This document shows, piece by piece, positions 7,048-16,431 of a DNA stretch of 63,202 bases. The stretch comes from Vallitalea maricola. Lineage in GTDB: Bacteria > Bacillota > Clostridia > Lachnospirales > Vallitaleaceae. The stretch covers positions 1-63,202 of the forward strand of contig NZ_BTPU01000015.1 in the NCBI RefSeq assembly GCF_036985595.1, given 5' to 3'. The notes below the pieces were generated by a model. That model was not told where the DNA came from. It ran no database searches and saw nothing but the letters and a program-made list of their open reading frames with translations. Position numbers and translations under genes: made by a program. The stretch's first letter is position 1. Every line of letters starts with the position of its first letter.

Positions 7048-7809
7048 TTGAGTATTCCTGTAAAATTAGAAGTATTTGAAGGACCATTAGATTTATTGTT
7101 ACATTTAATAGACAAAAATAAATTGAATATATATGATATACCTATTGTTATAATAACTGAACAGTTTTTGGAATATATCAAGAAGTTAGAAGAAAAAAAT
7201 ATGGAAATTATGAGTGAATTTATTGAAATGGCAGCTACGTTAATAAATATTAAGTCTAAAATGCTGTTACCAATAGAAGACGAAGAGGAAGAAGAAACAG
7301 ACCCTAGAGAAGAACTGATGAATAAACTCATTGAGTACAAGAAATTTAAATATATTAGAGATAAATTGAAAATAAGACAAATTGATGCTAAAAAAGTTAT
7401 TTTCAAAGAACCTACAATACCAACAGAAGTTCTTAACTATGAAGAAAAAGTAGATACCAGTAAGATACTATCAGATATTGATTTTTCTATGATTTACAAT
7501 GTATTCCAATCTGTTATGAAAAAGCAATATAATAAAATAGATACTATAAGAAGTGATTTTGGTGAGATTGTTAGAGAAGAATATACTGTAAATGATAAAA
7601 TAGATTATATAATTAATTTATCAAAACAGTACGAAACCATAAGTTTCAGAGATGTTCTCGAAACTCAAATATCCAAAGTAGAAATAATTGTTACATTTCT
7701 TGCAGTCTTGGAATTAATGAAGATGGGTAAAATATTAATCGTACAAAGGGATCTATTTGATGATATCATTATAAAGTATACAGATTTAAATAATGATAAT
7801 ATAATATAA
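7048..7809 (+). CDS. scpA: Segregation and condensation protein A (kleisin)
   Basis: 253 residues, normal for ScpA. The N-terminal signature FEGPLDLLLHLIDKNKLNIYDIPI (residues 9-32) is diagnostic, followed by an acidic linker near residue 88 (EDEEEEE) and a C-terminal winged helix (VTFLAVLELMKMGKI). ScpA bridges SMC heads and recruits ScpB to form condensin for chromosome segregation. The start is TTG, with AAAGGGT upstream. scpB follows after 109 bp containing a hairpin. Confidence 0.96.
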   Translation: MSIPVKLEVFEGPLDLLLHLIDKNKLNIYDIPIVIITEQFLEYIKKLEEKNMEIMSEFIEMAATLINIKSKMLLPIEDEEEEETDPREELMNKLIEYKKFKYIRDKLKIRQIDAKKVIFKEPTIPTEVLNYEEKVDTSKILSDIDFSMIYNVFQSVMKKQYNKIDTIRSDFGEIVREEYTVNDKIDYIINLSKQYETISFRDVLETQISKVEIIVTFLAVLELMKMGKILIVQRDLFDDIIIKYTDLNNDNII

Positions 7810-7812
7810 TTA

Positions 7813-7855
7813 ATCCTGAATGCCTAAATAACATAGAATATTTAGGATTTAGGAT
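7813..7855 (+). other. Hairpin between scpA and scpB
   Basis: CCTAAATA (7823-7830) pairs with TATTTAGG (7839-7846), and flanking ATCCT/AGGAT extends it. There is no clear U-tract, so it may be an mRNA-stability or weak attenuation structure between two genes usually expressed together. Confidence 0.4.
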
Positions 7856-7918
7856 ATATTTATGTAGATTGATTATATATACACTTAGAAATAAAAGTTT
7901 GAACAGAGGGGAATAAAT

Positions 7919-8497
7919 ATGCAACTATGTAAAATTGAAGCTATTATTGAATCTATATTATTTACTATGGGAGAAGCTGTTGAACTTGATAAGATAGCTG
8001 ATGTTATAGAACAAGATAAAAACACAACTAAAAAGATAATGAATAATCTTATAGATAAATATGATAGTCCTGATAGGGGCATAACAATTATTGAGATTGA
8101 TAATGCATATCAGATGTGTACTAAAACAGAATATTACGATTATATAAGAAAAGTTAATAATAAAGCAAAGAATTATGTATTGACAGATGTATTACTTGAA
8201 ACTTTGTCAATAATTGCATATAAGCAACCTATTACTAAAGCAGAAGTTGAAAAAATAAGAGGTGTAAGTTCTGTACATTGTATTAATAAACTAATAGACT
8301 ATAATCTAGTATGTGAAAAAGGCAGAATGGATGCACCGGGTAGACCTATAATTTTTGGAACGACACAGGATTTCTTACGAAATTTTGGATTTCAATCCTT
8401 AAAAGAATTACCGCTGATAGAAGAAGAAAAACTATCAACTATCCAAATCGAAGCACAACAAGAAGTACAAAAAGAATTTAAAACAGAAGAGGGTTAA
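7919..8497 (+). CDS. scpB: Segregation and condensation protein B
   Basis: 192 residues with two winged-helix domains. ILFTMGEAVELDKIADVIE lies at the N-terminus, and the C-terminal domain has LETLSIIAYKQPITKAEVEKIRGV and GRPIIFGTTQDFLRNFGF, both classic ScpB blocks. ScpB dimers bind ScpA and stabilise the SMC complex. The SD AGAGGGGA lies before ATG. The C-terminal tail is acidic and Gln-rich. Confidence 0.96.
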   Translation: MQLCKIEAIIESILFTMGEAVELDKIADVIEQDKNTTKKIMNNLIDKYDSPDRGITIIEIDNAYQMCTKTEYYDYIRKVNNKAKNYVLTDVLLETLSIIAYKQPITKAEVEKIRGVSSVHCINKLIDYNLVCEKGRMDAPGRPIIFGTTQDFLRNFGFQSLKELPLIEEEKLSTIQIEAQQEVQKEFKTEEG

Positions 8498-8557
8498 AAA
8501 TTTGGAATAAATTAATCATTTTACTTATAAATTATTATAAGGAATTCTATAAGAAAG

Positions 8558-9730
8558 ATGATTAAGATGAAGAAAATAACTAGTACAATAATATACATAT
8601 TCATGATTGCTATAATGTTATCTTGTAATATTGCTTCTGCAGAAGATTGCAATGATGAACCAAAAAAATTATATGCATACTCTGCTCTGTTGATGGATAA
8701 GAAAACAGGAAGAGTATTATGGGAGAAAAAAGGTTTTGAAGAAAGAGCTATGGCAAGTACAACTAAGATTATGACTTGTATTGTAGCTCTTGAGTCATGC
8801 GAACTTGATGAAATAGTTAAGGTAAGCAAAGAAGCATCGAAAGCCCCTAAGGTAAAATTATATATTAGGCCGGATGAGGAATATTATCTGGGAGATTTGT
8901 TGCATGCATTAATGTTGGTTTCATCTAATGATGTAGCAATTGCAATAGCAGAGCATGTAGCAGGTTCTACAGAAGAATTTTGTAAATTGATGACTAAGAA
9001 AGCTAAGCAGATTGGTGCTATAAATACATGTTATAAAACACCTAATGGTCTTGATGCAGATGGGCACTATACTACGGCATATGATTTAGCCCTTATAACG
9101 AGATATGCTCTTAATAATGAGACTTTTATGAAGCTTATTAATACACCATCTGTAAGCTTTTGTGAAATAAATGAGGGTAGAAACTTTAACATATCCAACA
9201 AAAATGCTTTTTTAAGTATGTTTGAAGGAGCTAATGGAGTAAAGACAGGTTACACTTCAAAAGCTGGCTATTGTTTTGTAGGTTCTGCTAAACGAGGAGA
9301 TCTAGAACTAATATCTGTGGTTTTAGCATCAGGTTGGCCTAATAATAAAACTTATCGATGGAACGATACTACAAAAATCATGAATTATGGATTTAATAAT
9401 TATGAAACAAAAACAGTGTTGACTAGTAATAAACATGTGTGTCAAGTTGGAGTAAAAAAAGGTATTGGAGAATCTATAGATGTTTTAACATCACAAGATG
9501 TTGATATAACGTTGTCAAAAGATGAAAAGGTATATATACTATATAATGTTAATTCTAATATAATAGCCCCAGTTAAAATTGGGCAAAATGTAGGTAATGC
9601 CGAAATATATGTTGATGGTAAACATTACCTTTCAGTACCACTCATAACCAATACAGAAATTAAAAAGATCACTTACAAACACATATTCAATAAAGTACTT
9701 GAAAAATTTCTTTTGTTTTCATGTAACTAA
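8558..9730 (+). CDS. D-alanyl-D-alanine carboxypeptidase, S11 family (PBP5/DacF-like)
   Basis: A 390-residue secreted protein with a signal peptide (KKITSTIIYIFMIAIMLSC). The S11 motifs are complete: STTK (S67, K70), SSND in VSSNDVAIAIAEH, and KTG in GVKTGYTSKAG. The C-terminal beta domain and a hydrophobic end (VLEKFLLFS) fit membrane attachment. It trims the terminal D-Ala from peptidoglycan pentapeptides, and its position between scpB and rluB resembles sporulation-linked dacF/dacB of Firmicutes. The start is uncertain between ATG 8558 and ATG 8567, both with weak SD. Confidence 0.9.
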   Translation: MIKMKKITSTIIYIFMIAIMLSCNIASAEDCNDEPKKLYAYSALLMDKKTGRVLWEKKGFEERAMASTTKIMTCIVALESCELDEIVKVSKEASKAPKVKLYIRPDEEYYLGDLLHALMLVSSNDVAIAIAEHVAGSTEEFCKLMTKKAKQIGAINTCYKTPNGLDADGHYTTAYDLALITRYALNNETFMKLINTPSVSFCEINEGRNFNISNKNAFLSMFEGANGVKTGYTSKAGYCFVGSAKRGDLELISVVLASGWPNNKTYRWNDTTKIMNYGFNNYETKTVLTSNKHVCQVGVKKGIGESIDVLTSQDVDITLSKDEKVYILYNVNSNIIAPVKIGQNVGNAEIYVDGKHYLSVPLITNTEIKKITYKHIFNKVLEKFLLFSCN

Positions 9731-9775
9731 TAAATTTATATCTTTATGATTAATATGATTAAGAAGGGAAAATAA

Positions 9776-10486
9776 ATGGAAATTAGATTACAAAAATATT
9801 TGGCTGATGCAGGTATCGCCTCTAGAAGAAAATGTGAAAGTTATATAGTTGAAGGCAAAGTATCAGTTAATGGAAGAGTCGTTAAAGAACTTGGAAGCAA
9901 GATAGAACCAGATAAAGATATAGTAAAATATAATAGCAGAGTTGTTAAGAATAACTCTCACTTAATATATATTATGTTGAATAAACCTACTGGTTATATA
10001 ACTAGTGTTTCAGATGAAAAAGGTAGAAAGACAGTAATGGACCTTATTGATATTAATACCAGGGTATACCCTATCGGTAGACTTGATTACAATACCAGCG
10101 GGTTATTACTTCTTACTAATGATGGAGATTTAACTTATAAATTGACTCATCCAAAACATGAAGTCGAGAAAAAATATATAGTAACTGTTAAAGGTGTACC
10201 TTCAGAAGAAAAACTAAATGAATTAAGGAAGGGAACTGATTTGGGAGTTTATAAGACATCTCACTCCAAAATTAGTGTTCTTCAAAGCAGTAAAGACAAA
10301 ACAAAATTAAAAGTAGTAATTCATGAAGGTAAGAATCGACAGGTACGCAAAATGTTTGAACATATAGGTTGTCCCGTAATAAAACTTCAAAGAGCGGCTA
10401 TTGGAAAGCTAAAAATAGACGGTTTATCTCAGGGTAAATATAGACATCTAAGTAAAGATGAACTTAATTATTTAAAAAATTTATAA
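9776..10486 (+). CDS. rluB: 23S rRNA pseudouridine synthase, RluB/RsuA family
   Basis: 236 residues. An N-terminal S4 RNA-binding domain (RLQKYLADAGIASRRKCE) precedes the catalytic domain with YPIGRLDYNTSGLLLLTNDG, where the Asp of GRLD is the nucleophile, and GKNRQVRKMFEHIGCPV. The family modifies a uridine in 23S helix 90 (RluB) or in 16S rRNA (RsuA). Genomic context in Firmicutes favours RluB. The SD AAGAAGGGAA precedes ATG. A terminator-like hairpin follows 12 bp after the stop. Confidence 0.92.
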   Translation: MEIRLQKYLADAGIASRRKCESYIVEGKVSVNGRVVKELGSKIEPDKDIVKYNSRVVKNNSHLIYIMLNKPTGYITSVSDEKGRKTVMDLIDINTRVYPIGRLDYNTSGLLLLTNDGDLTYKLTHPKHEVEKKYIVTVKGVPSEEKLNELRKGTDLGVYKTSHSKISVLQSSKDKTKLKVVIHEGKNRQVRKMFEHIGCPVIKLQRAAIGKLKIDGLSQGKYRHLSKDELNYLKNL

Positions 10487-10497
10487 GATTTATATAT

Positions 10498-10544
10498 CCC
10501 CAAAGAAAATAAGATAAAATGTCTTATTATACTCTTTGGGGTTT
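10498..10544 (+). terminator. Intrinsic terminator after rluB
   Basis: CCCCAAAGA at 10498 pairs with TCTTTGGGG ending at 10541, with an inner AATAAGA/TCTTATT stem, followed by TTT. The next gene starts only 32 bp downstream, so readthrough or a promoter inside the hairpin region may drive it. Confidence 0.7.
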
Positions 10545-10575
10545 AACATGTGTATTTTTAAAGGAGGTGGTTTAC

Positions 10576-11136
10576 ATGTTTGAGCCTAAAATCACTGATA
10601 CTGTACAAGGAATTGTTAAAACATACATCAATGAGGGTGATACAGTTATAGATGCTACTATTGGAAATGGTTATGATACTGTTTTTTTAGCTGAGATGGT
10701 AGGCATTGATGGAAAGGTATATGGCTTTGACATTCAAGATGTTGCAATCAGGTCAACAAAAGAGAAATTAGATGAAAGAAAATTATTAAATAGGGTAACA
10801 CTAATAAAGGACTCTCATGAATGTGTCAAAGATCATATTAAGAGTTCAGTGAAAGTTGCTATGTTCAATTTAGGTTATCTTCCAAGTGGAGATAAGGAAA
10901 TAATTACTAAACCTTATTCTACTATAAAAGCTATAGATAATATACTTGATCTATTAGAGGAAAATGGTCTGGTATCAATTATTTCTTATTATGGACATAA
11001 AGGCGGTATGTTAGAAAAAAATGAAGTAAATAAATATTTAGGACAATTAAATAATAAGCAATATGACGTAATATCCATTGCTTATGAAAACAGGAAAATG
11101 AATGCTCCTATTATTTATTTAGTAAGGAAAAAATAG
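10576..11136 (+). CDS. mnmM: SAM-dependent tRNA methyltransferase, YtqB/MnmM family
   Basis: 186 residues from ATG 10576, which has AAGGAGGTGG upstream; an in-frame ATG at 10519 sits inside the terminator and is rejected. The Rossmann methylase motif I is VIDATIGNGYDTVFLAEM, followed by GKVYGFDIQ and a family-specific FNLGYLPSGDKEI and TKPYSTIKAI. The YtqB family was formerly annotated as an rRNA methylase and is now known to complete mnm5s2U in the anticodon wobble position. Assignment is by family pattern. Confidence 0.85.
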   Translation: MFEPKITDTVQGIVKTYINEGDTVIDATIGNGYDTVFLAEMVGIDGKVYGFDIQDVAIRSTKEKLDERKLLNRVTLIKDSHECVKDHIKSSVKVAMFNLGYLPSGDKEIITKPYSTIKAIDNILDLLEENGLVSIISYYGHKGGMLEKNEVNKYLGQLNNKQYDVISIAYENRKMNAPIIYLVRKK

Positions 11137-11157
11137 TTGCTTATTTTTTAAATACAC

Positions 11158-11186
11158 TTGATATTTGCAACGAATTAATGTAAAAT
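11158..11186 (+). promoter_or_regulatory. Promoter of the decarboxylase operon
   Basis: TTGATA (11158-11163), 17-bp spacer, TAAAAT (11181-11186), 57 bp upstream of the mmdA start. Confidence 0.65.
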
Positions 11187-11242
11187 GATACTTGGTGAAG
11201 ATTGCATTGTTTTACATAAACATAAAAATGGAGGGTTAATGC

Positions 11243-12775
11243 ATGAGTATTCAAAACATGATCAATGAACTCACTAACCGTCGAAATGTTATTGAAACAG
11301 GTAGAGAAGAAGCAATTAGCAAGATACATGCTGATTCTAAATTGACGGCTAGAGAAAGAATTGAAGAACTACTTGACACTAATAGCTTTGTTGAGATTGG
11401 TGCGTTCGTAAAGCACCGTACAACTGATTTTAATTTAAGTGTTAAGGATACTCCAGCTGATGGCGTTGTAACTGGTTATGGTACTGTTGAAGGAAGATTA
11501 GTATACGTATATAGCCAAGACGTAACAGTCCTTGGTGGTGCATTAGGTGAAATGCATGCTAAGAAAATATGTGCTGTTTACGATATGGCTATGAAAATGG
11601 GTGCTCCAATCATTGCGTTACTTGATTCTGCAGGAGTTAGACTTCAAGAATCTACAGATGCACTTGATGGGTTCGGACAAATTTTCTTGAAGCAGACGCT
11701 AGCATCAGGAGTTGTACCACAAATTACAGCTGTTCTTGGTACATGTGGAGGAGGAGCTACACTTATTCCTTCTTTATCAGATTTTACATTCATGACTAAG
11801 AAAGCTACTAGTTTATTTGTTAATAGTCCTAATTCTTTAGATAGTAAAACTGAGACATTAGAAACTATAGCAAGTGCTGATTTCCATTCTAAAGAAACTG
11901 GCATTGTTGATTTTGTATGCGAAGATGAAAAAGATTTATTAGCAGAGTTAAGGAATTTTGTTAATTTATTACCTTCAAATAATTTTGAAGAAGCTCCAAT
12001 ATTTGATACAAATGATGATCTTAATAGAGTATCAAGCGAACTGAATGAAATTGCTCCAGAAGATTTAACTGCAGGAATTGATATGAAAGTAGTTATTTCT
12101 CATATTGCTGATAATAATATGTTCGTTGAAACTAAAGCAAACTATGCAGTGTCAATGTTAACAGGCTTTATTAGATTAAATGGACAAACTGTAGGTGTAT
12201 TAGCAAATCAAAGCGTTGAAAATGATGGTTTACTTACTTCTTCAGCTTGTGAAAAAGGAACTAAATTTATTGGATTTTGTGATTCTTTTAACATTCCAAT
12301 TGTAACTTTAACTGATGTTGCTGGATACAATGCTACAGTAGCAGAAGAAAAGATAGGAATCTCAAAATTAGTATCAAAATTACTTTGTGCTTTTGCAAGT
12401 GCAACAGTTCCAAAAGTAAATGTTGTCGTAGGCAGAGGTTATGGAACTGCTTATGTTGCTATGAATAGCAAACATATAGGTGCAGATTTTGTATATGCTT
12501 GGCCAAACAGTAAAGTATCTATGATGAACGCAGATTCAGCTGTTAGAATAATGTATGCTGATGAGTTAAGTAAAACTAGTATCTCTACTGAAGATATTAA
12601 CAATAAAACTGCAGAATATGAAGAACTTCAAGCTAGTCCATATGCTGCTGCAAGTAGAGGATATGTTGATGATATTATTGAACCAGCTGCTACAAGAAAG
12701 CGTGTTATAGTTGCATTAGAAATGCTTTATAGCAAAAGAGAATCAAGACCTGAAAAAAAACATGTAACTGTTTAA
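11243..12775 (+). CDS. mmdA: Acyl-CoA carboxyltransferase subunit (methylmalonyl-CoA decarboxylase alpha / transcarboxylase 12S-like)
   Basis: The 510-residue protein has two crotonase-fold halves: ARERIEELLD near the N-terminus, then VYVYSQDVTVLGGALGEMH and GTCGGGATLIPSLSDF (oxyanion region), and in the second half GFCDSFNIPIVTLTDVAGY and AYVAMNSKHIGADFVYAWP. These are typical of MmdA, PccB and the 12S transcarboxylase subunit. It moves CO2 between an acyl-CoA and biotin on the carrier encoded at 13167. The start is ATG after GGAGGG. It heads a five-gene operon. The acyl-CoA substrate (methylmalonyl-, malonyl- or glutaconyl-CoA) cannot be fixed from sequence alone. Confidence 0.9.
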   Translation: MSIQNMINELTNRRNVIETGREEAISKIHADSKLTARERIEELLDTNSFVEIGAFVKHRTTDFNLSVKDTPADGVVTGYGTVEGRLVYVYSQDVTVLGGALGEMHAKKICAVYDMAMKMGAPIIALLDSAGVRLQESTDALDGFGQIFLKQTLASGVVPQITAVLGTCGGGATLIPSLSDFTFMTKKATSLFVNSPNSLDSKTETLETIASADFHSKETGIVDFVCEDEKDLLAELRNFVNLLPSNNFEEAPIFDTNDDLNRVSSELNEIAPEDLTAGIDMKVVISHIADNNMFVETKANYAVSMLTGFIRLNGQTVGVLANQSVENDGLLTSSACEKGTKFIGFCDSFNIPIVTLTDVAGYNATVAEEKIGISKLVSKLLCAFASATVPKVNVVVGRGYGTAYVAMNSKHIGADFVYAWPNSKVSMMNADSAVRIMYADELSKTSISTEDINNKTAEYEELQASPYAAASRGYVDDIIEPAATRKRVIVALEMLYSKRESRPEKKHVTV

Positions 12776-12791
12776 ATGAGGTGAATTTAAT

Positions 12792-13094
12792 ATGAGTAAC
12801 TTATCTGAAGGTGTAATTGCACTTATAAGTGGAATGGGAATAGTATTTGCAGTGCTTATACTGATTGCTGTAATTATATGGGCATTCAAGTTTATTAAAC
12901 AACCTGGTAAAAAAGAAGTTGTAGTTCCAGAACCACTTCCTGTACAAGCACCTGTAGAAGTGGAAGAAGAAACAGATGACTTAGAATTAGTCGCTGTTAT
13001 TACTGCTGCTATTGCAGCATCTCTTAATACTACAACTGATAAATTGCAAGTAAAATCTTTTAGAAAAATAGGTTCAAATAGATCAAGATGGTAG
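12792..13094 (+). CDS. Small membrane subunit of Na+-pumping decarboxylase (OadG/MmdD-like)
   Basis: 100 residues with one N-terminal membrane helix (VIALISGMGIVFAVLILIAV), an acidic and Pro/Val-rich linker, and a short C-terminal segment (DLELVAVITAAIAASLN) seen in OadG/MmdD proteins. This subunit assembles the carboxyltransferase and carrier with the membrane beta pump. It is 16 bp from mmdA, with GAGGTG upstream. Confidence 0.85.
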   Translation: MSNLSEGVIALISGMGIVFAVLILIAVIIWAFKFIKQPGKKEVVVPEPLPVQAPVEVEEETDDLELVAVITAAIAASLNTTTDKLQVKSFRKIGSNRSRW

Positions 13095-13166
13095 TTTAGA
13101 GATAATAATTTTAAATGAAAACTTTTGTTAAAAATTGTTAGCAAATATTTGATAGGAGGATTTATC

Positions 13167-13544
13167 ATGAGAAATTTTCAAGTTACTGTTAATGGTAATA
13201 CATACGAAGTTGCTGTAGAGGAATTAGGAAACGGACAAGTTGCAACTCCTGTAGTATCAGCACCAACAGCAGTACCTAATAAAGCAGCAGCGCCTGCAAA
13301 GAAACCAGCCGCAGCGTCAGCTCCAGCAGGAGCGACTAAAGTAACAGCTCCAATGCAAGGTAAAATTGTAGATGTTAAAGTATCTAGTGGACAACAAGTC
13401 CAAGCAGGAGATGTACTTGCTATACTTGAAGCTATGAAGATGGAAAATGAAGTCGTAGCTCCAGCAGCTGGCACAGTTGCTTCAGTAAATGTTTCAGCAG
13501 GACAAAGCGTTGAGACAGGAGATTTAATCGTATCTCTAAACTAA
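13167..13544 (+). CDS. Biotin carboxyl carrier protein of the decarboxylase
   Basis: 125 residues from ATG 13167 with SD AGGAGG. The N-terminal VTVNGNTYEVAVEE and an Ala/Pro-rich hinge lead to a C-terminal biotinyl domain with EAMKMENEV, where K91 is the biotinylation site. The carrier shuttles carboxyl groups between the soluble transferases and the membrane decarboxylase, like MmdC/GcdC or the 1.3S subunit of transcarboxylase. The in-frame TTG at 13125 lacks an SD. Confidence 0.93.
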   Translation: MRNFQVTVNGNTYEVAVEELGNGQVATPVVSAPTAVPNKAAAPAKKPAAASAPAGATKVTAPMQGKIVDVKVSSGQQVQAGDVLAILEAMKMENEVVAPAAGTVASVNVSAGQSVETGDLIVSLN

Positions 13545-13575
13545 GAATTAAACATAGTAGGGAGGTAACTCGATA

Positions 13576-14751
13576 ATGGAATTTTGGAGTAGGCTTGGAG
13601 ACGCTTTGTTAGGATTTGTTCAAGATACCGGTATTTACTGGATATTTGATAAATTTACAGCTGAAGAACAAGCTTGGCGAAATATAATTATGATAGTTGT
13701 TGCATTAACATTAATGTATCTAGCTATTAAAAAAGAATATGAACCATTATTATTATTACCAATTTCATTTGGTATGTTGTTAGTTAACTTGCCTTTAAGT
13801 GGAGTTATGAATGAACCTGTAGGAGATCAAATAGGTGGATTGCTTCATTACCTATATCAAGGGGACGAACTTGGTATATTCCCACCATTAATCTTTATGG
13901 GTGTAGGAGTTATGACAGATTTTGGACCATTATTAGCTAATCCTAAAAGTTTCTTATTAGGTGCAGCCGCTCAATTCGGTATCTTTTTCGCATTCTTTGG
14001 AGCTTTAATTTTAGGATTTACACCTGAACAAGCAGCTTCTATAGGTATTATTGGTGGAGCTGATGGTCCTACAGCTATTTTCACAACAATACAGTTGGCT
14101 AAGGAGCTACTAGGTCCCATCGCAGTTGCTGCTTATTCGTATATGTCATTAGTACCTATTATTCAACCACCAATTATGAAGGCTTTAACATCTAAAGAAG
14201 AACGTATGATTAAGATGGAACAATTAAGACCAGTATCACAATTAGAAAAGATATTATTCCCAATTGTTGTTACTATAGTAGTTATACTTATTTTACCATC
14301 AACAGCACCACTTATCGGTATGCTTATGTTCGGTAACCTTATAAAAGTTTCTGGTGTTACTGAGAAACTTGCTGATACAGCTTCTAATGCACTTATGTAT
14401 ATTGTAACAATATTCTTAGGTATTACTGTTGGTGCTACAGCAAGTGCTGAAAAGTTTTTAACAGTAGATACTCTTAAAATATTAGCATTAGGATTAGTTG
14501 CATTTGCAATTGGTACTGCTACAGGTGTTATATTTGGTAAAATCATGTGTAAATTATCTGGCGGTAAGATTAACCCATTAATCGGAGCTGCTGGTGTATC
14601 AGCTGTTCCTATGGCAGCTAGAGTTGTTCAAAAGGTAGGACAAAAAGAAAACCCAACAAATTTCTTATTAATGCATGCTATGGGACCTAACGTAGCAGGT
14701 GTTATAGGTTCAGCAGTTGCTGCTGGGGTATTCTTAACATTATATAAATAA
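13576..14751 (+). CDS. Na+-transporting decarboxylase beta subunit (OadB/MmdB/GcdB family)
   Basis: A 391-residue polytopic membrane protein with about 9-11 helices and the family signature blocks PPLIFMGVGVMTDFGPLLANP, GIIGGADGPTAIF (catalytic/Na+-binding region), SYMSLVPIIQPPIMKALT and VSAVPMAARVVQ. It decarboxylates carboxybiotin and exports Na+ with the free energy. The SD GGAGG sits 9-10 nt before ATG. It identifies the operon as an energy-conserving pump rather than a plain carboxylase. Confidence 0.94.
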   Translation: MEFWSRLGDALLGFVQDTGIYWIFDKFTAEEQAWRNIIMIVVALTLMYLAIKKEYEPLLLLPISFGMLLVNLPLSGVMNEPVGDQIGGLLHYLYQGDELGIFPPLIFMGVGVMTDFGPLLANPKSFLLGAAAQFGIFFAFFGALILGFTPEQAASIGIIGGADGPTAIFTTIQLAKELLGPIAVAAYSYMSLVPIIQPPIMKALTSKEERMIKMEQLRPVSQLEKILFPIVVTIVVILILPSTAPLIGMLMFGNLIKVSGVTEKLADTASNALMYIVTIFLGITVGATASAEKFLTVDTLKILALGLVAFAIGTATGVIFGKIMCKLSGGKINPLIGAAGVSAVPMAARVVQKVGQKENPTNFLLMHAMGPNVAGVIGSAVAAGVFLTLYK

Positions 14752-14816
14752 TTAAATGTAATATGAGTGAAAGATTCACTTAGGTAGAAAGTCAATGATT
14801 ATAGGAGGTTTAAGAT

Positions 14817-16226
14817 ATGGCTGTGAATAAAAGACCTGTAAAAATTACAGATACCATACTTAGAGACGCTCACCAATCACTAATAGCCACTAGAATGAAA
14901 ACTGAAGATATGCTTCCTATTGTAGAGAAATTAGACAAAGTAGGATATCATTCAGTTGAATGTTGGGGTGGAGCAACATTTGATGCTTGCTTGCGTTTCC
15001 TTAAGGAAGATCCATGGGAGAGACTTAGAAAGTTAAGAGATGGATTTAAAAATACGAAATTACAAATGTTATTAAGAGGTCAGAATATCTTAGGATACAG
15101 ACATTATGCAGATGATGTAGTTGAATATTTTGTTCAAAAGACTATTGCTAATGGTATAGATATTCTTCGTATATTTGATGCTTTAAATGATCCAAGGAAT
15201 CTAAAAACTGCAATAGATGCAACTAAAAAAGAAGGCGGTCACGCTCAGATTGCTATTTCTTATACTCTAAGTGAAGTACATACATTAGAGTATTATGCAA
15301 AACTTGCAAAACAATTAGAAGATATGGGTGCTGACTCTATTTGTATTAAAGATATGGCTGGATTATTAGTTCCATATTCAGCAACAGAATTAGTGAAGAC
15401 ATTAAAAGAAACTGTAAAAGTTCCTATTCAGTTACATGCTCACTATACTAGTGGTGTTGCTGCTATGACTTATTTAAAAGCTGTTGAAGCTGGAGCGGAT
15501 ATAATTGATACTGCAATGTCACCATTCTCAATGGGAACAGCTCAACCTGCTACAGAAGTTATGGTTGAAACATTTAAAGGAACACCTTATGATACAGGAT
15601 TTGATCAAGATCTATTATCAGAAATAGCTGATTATTTCAGACCACAAAGAGAAAAAGCTCTAGAAAGTGGATTGATGAATCCAAAAGTATTAGGTGTTAA
15701 TATTAAAACATTATTATACCAAGTACCAGGTGGTATGTTATCTAACTTAGTATCACAACTTCAAAAACAAAATGCAGAAGACAAATTCTATGACGTTCTT
15801 GAAGAAATACCAAGAGTGAGAGCTGATTATGGATATCCACCACTTGTTACACCTTCAAGTCAGATTGTAGGAACACAGGCTGTACTTAATGTACTTTCTG
15901 GTCAAAGATACAAGATGGTAACAAAAGAATCTAAAGCTTTAGTTAGAGGAGAATATGGAAGAACTCCTGTACCAATTAGTGATGAAATCAAGAAAATCAT
16001 TATTGGTAATGAAAAACAAATAACTTGTCGTCCAGCTGATTTAATTAAGCCTGAGCTTAAGAAAATAGAATCTGAAATGACTAGATATAAACAACAAGAT
16101 GAAGATGTTTTATCTTATGCATTATTTGCACAAGTTGCTGAAGATTTCTTCAAATATAGAGAAGCACAGCAAACTAAGGTAGATCCTAATATGGCTGATA
16201 AGGATAATAAGGTATACCCTGTATAG
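14817..16226 (+). CDS. oadA: Oxaloacetate decarboxylase alpha / transcarboxylase 5S-like carboxyltransferase
   Basis: 469 residues: an HMGL-like TIM barrel beginning ITDTILRDAHQSLIATRM (metal Asp), with SICIKDMAGLL (carbamylated Lys region) and QLHAHYTSG (metal His pair), then the conserved carboxylase domain (MLSNLVSQL, YPPLVTPSSQIVGTQAV). It has no fused biotinyl domain, so it must use the separate carrier. It transfers carboxyl between oxaloacetate/pyruvate and biotin. With mmdA and the carrier it reproduces the 12S, 5S and 1.3S set of transcarboxylase. SD AGGAGG. Confidence 0.9.
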   Translation: MAVNKRPVKITDTILRDAHQSLIATRMKTEDMLPIVEKLDKVGYHSVECWGGATFDACLRFLKEDPWERLRKLRDGFKNTKLQMLLRGQNILGYRHYADDVVEYFVQKTIANGIDILRIFDALNDPRNLKTAIDATKKEGGHAQIAISYTLSEVHTLEYYAKLAKQLEDMGADSICIKDMAGLLVPYSATELVKTLKETVKVPIQLHAHYTSGVAAMTYLKAVEAGADIIDTAMSPFSMGTAQPATEVMVETFKGTPYDTGFDQDLLSEIADYFRPQREKALESGLMNPKVLGVNIKTLLYQVPGGMLSNLVSQLQKQNAEDKFYDVLEEIPRVRADYGYPPLVTPSSQIVGTQAVLNVLSGQRYKMVTKESKALVRGEYGRTPVPISDEIKKIIIGNEKQITCRPADLIKPELKKIESEMTRYKQQDEDVLSYALFAQVAEDFFKYREAQQTKVDPNMADKDNKVYPV

Positions 16227-16239
16227 ATTCAATATAATA

Positions 16240-16273
16240 AAGCTGGTACCTTTTGGTACTGGTTTTATTTTTT
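16240..16273 (+). terminator. Intrinsic terminator of the decarboxylase operon
   Basis: AGCTGGTACC (16241-16250), loop TTTT, GGTACTGGTT (16255-16264) with several G-U pairs, followed by TTATTTTTTT. Confidence 0.78.
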
Positions 16274-16431
16274 TAATGGAAGGATTAGAAGTACAATCTT
16301 TTAAATTTTACTTTTTTTTATAGGCCGTAAGTACTTTTGTATATGCATATTTTATTAATTAAAACATATTGTAAAATTATTTTTATTAATATATAATAAT
16401 ATTAATCCATAAAAAATAACAATGCCTAGAA

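Noticed and set aside
10519..10575. ATG 10519 as start of the tRNA methylase
   Set aside because: It lies inside the rluB terminator hairpin, while ATG 10576 has a perfect SD.
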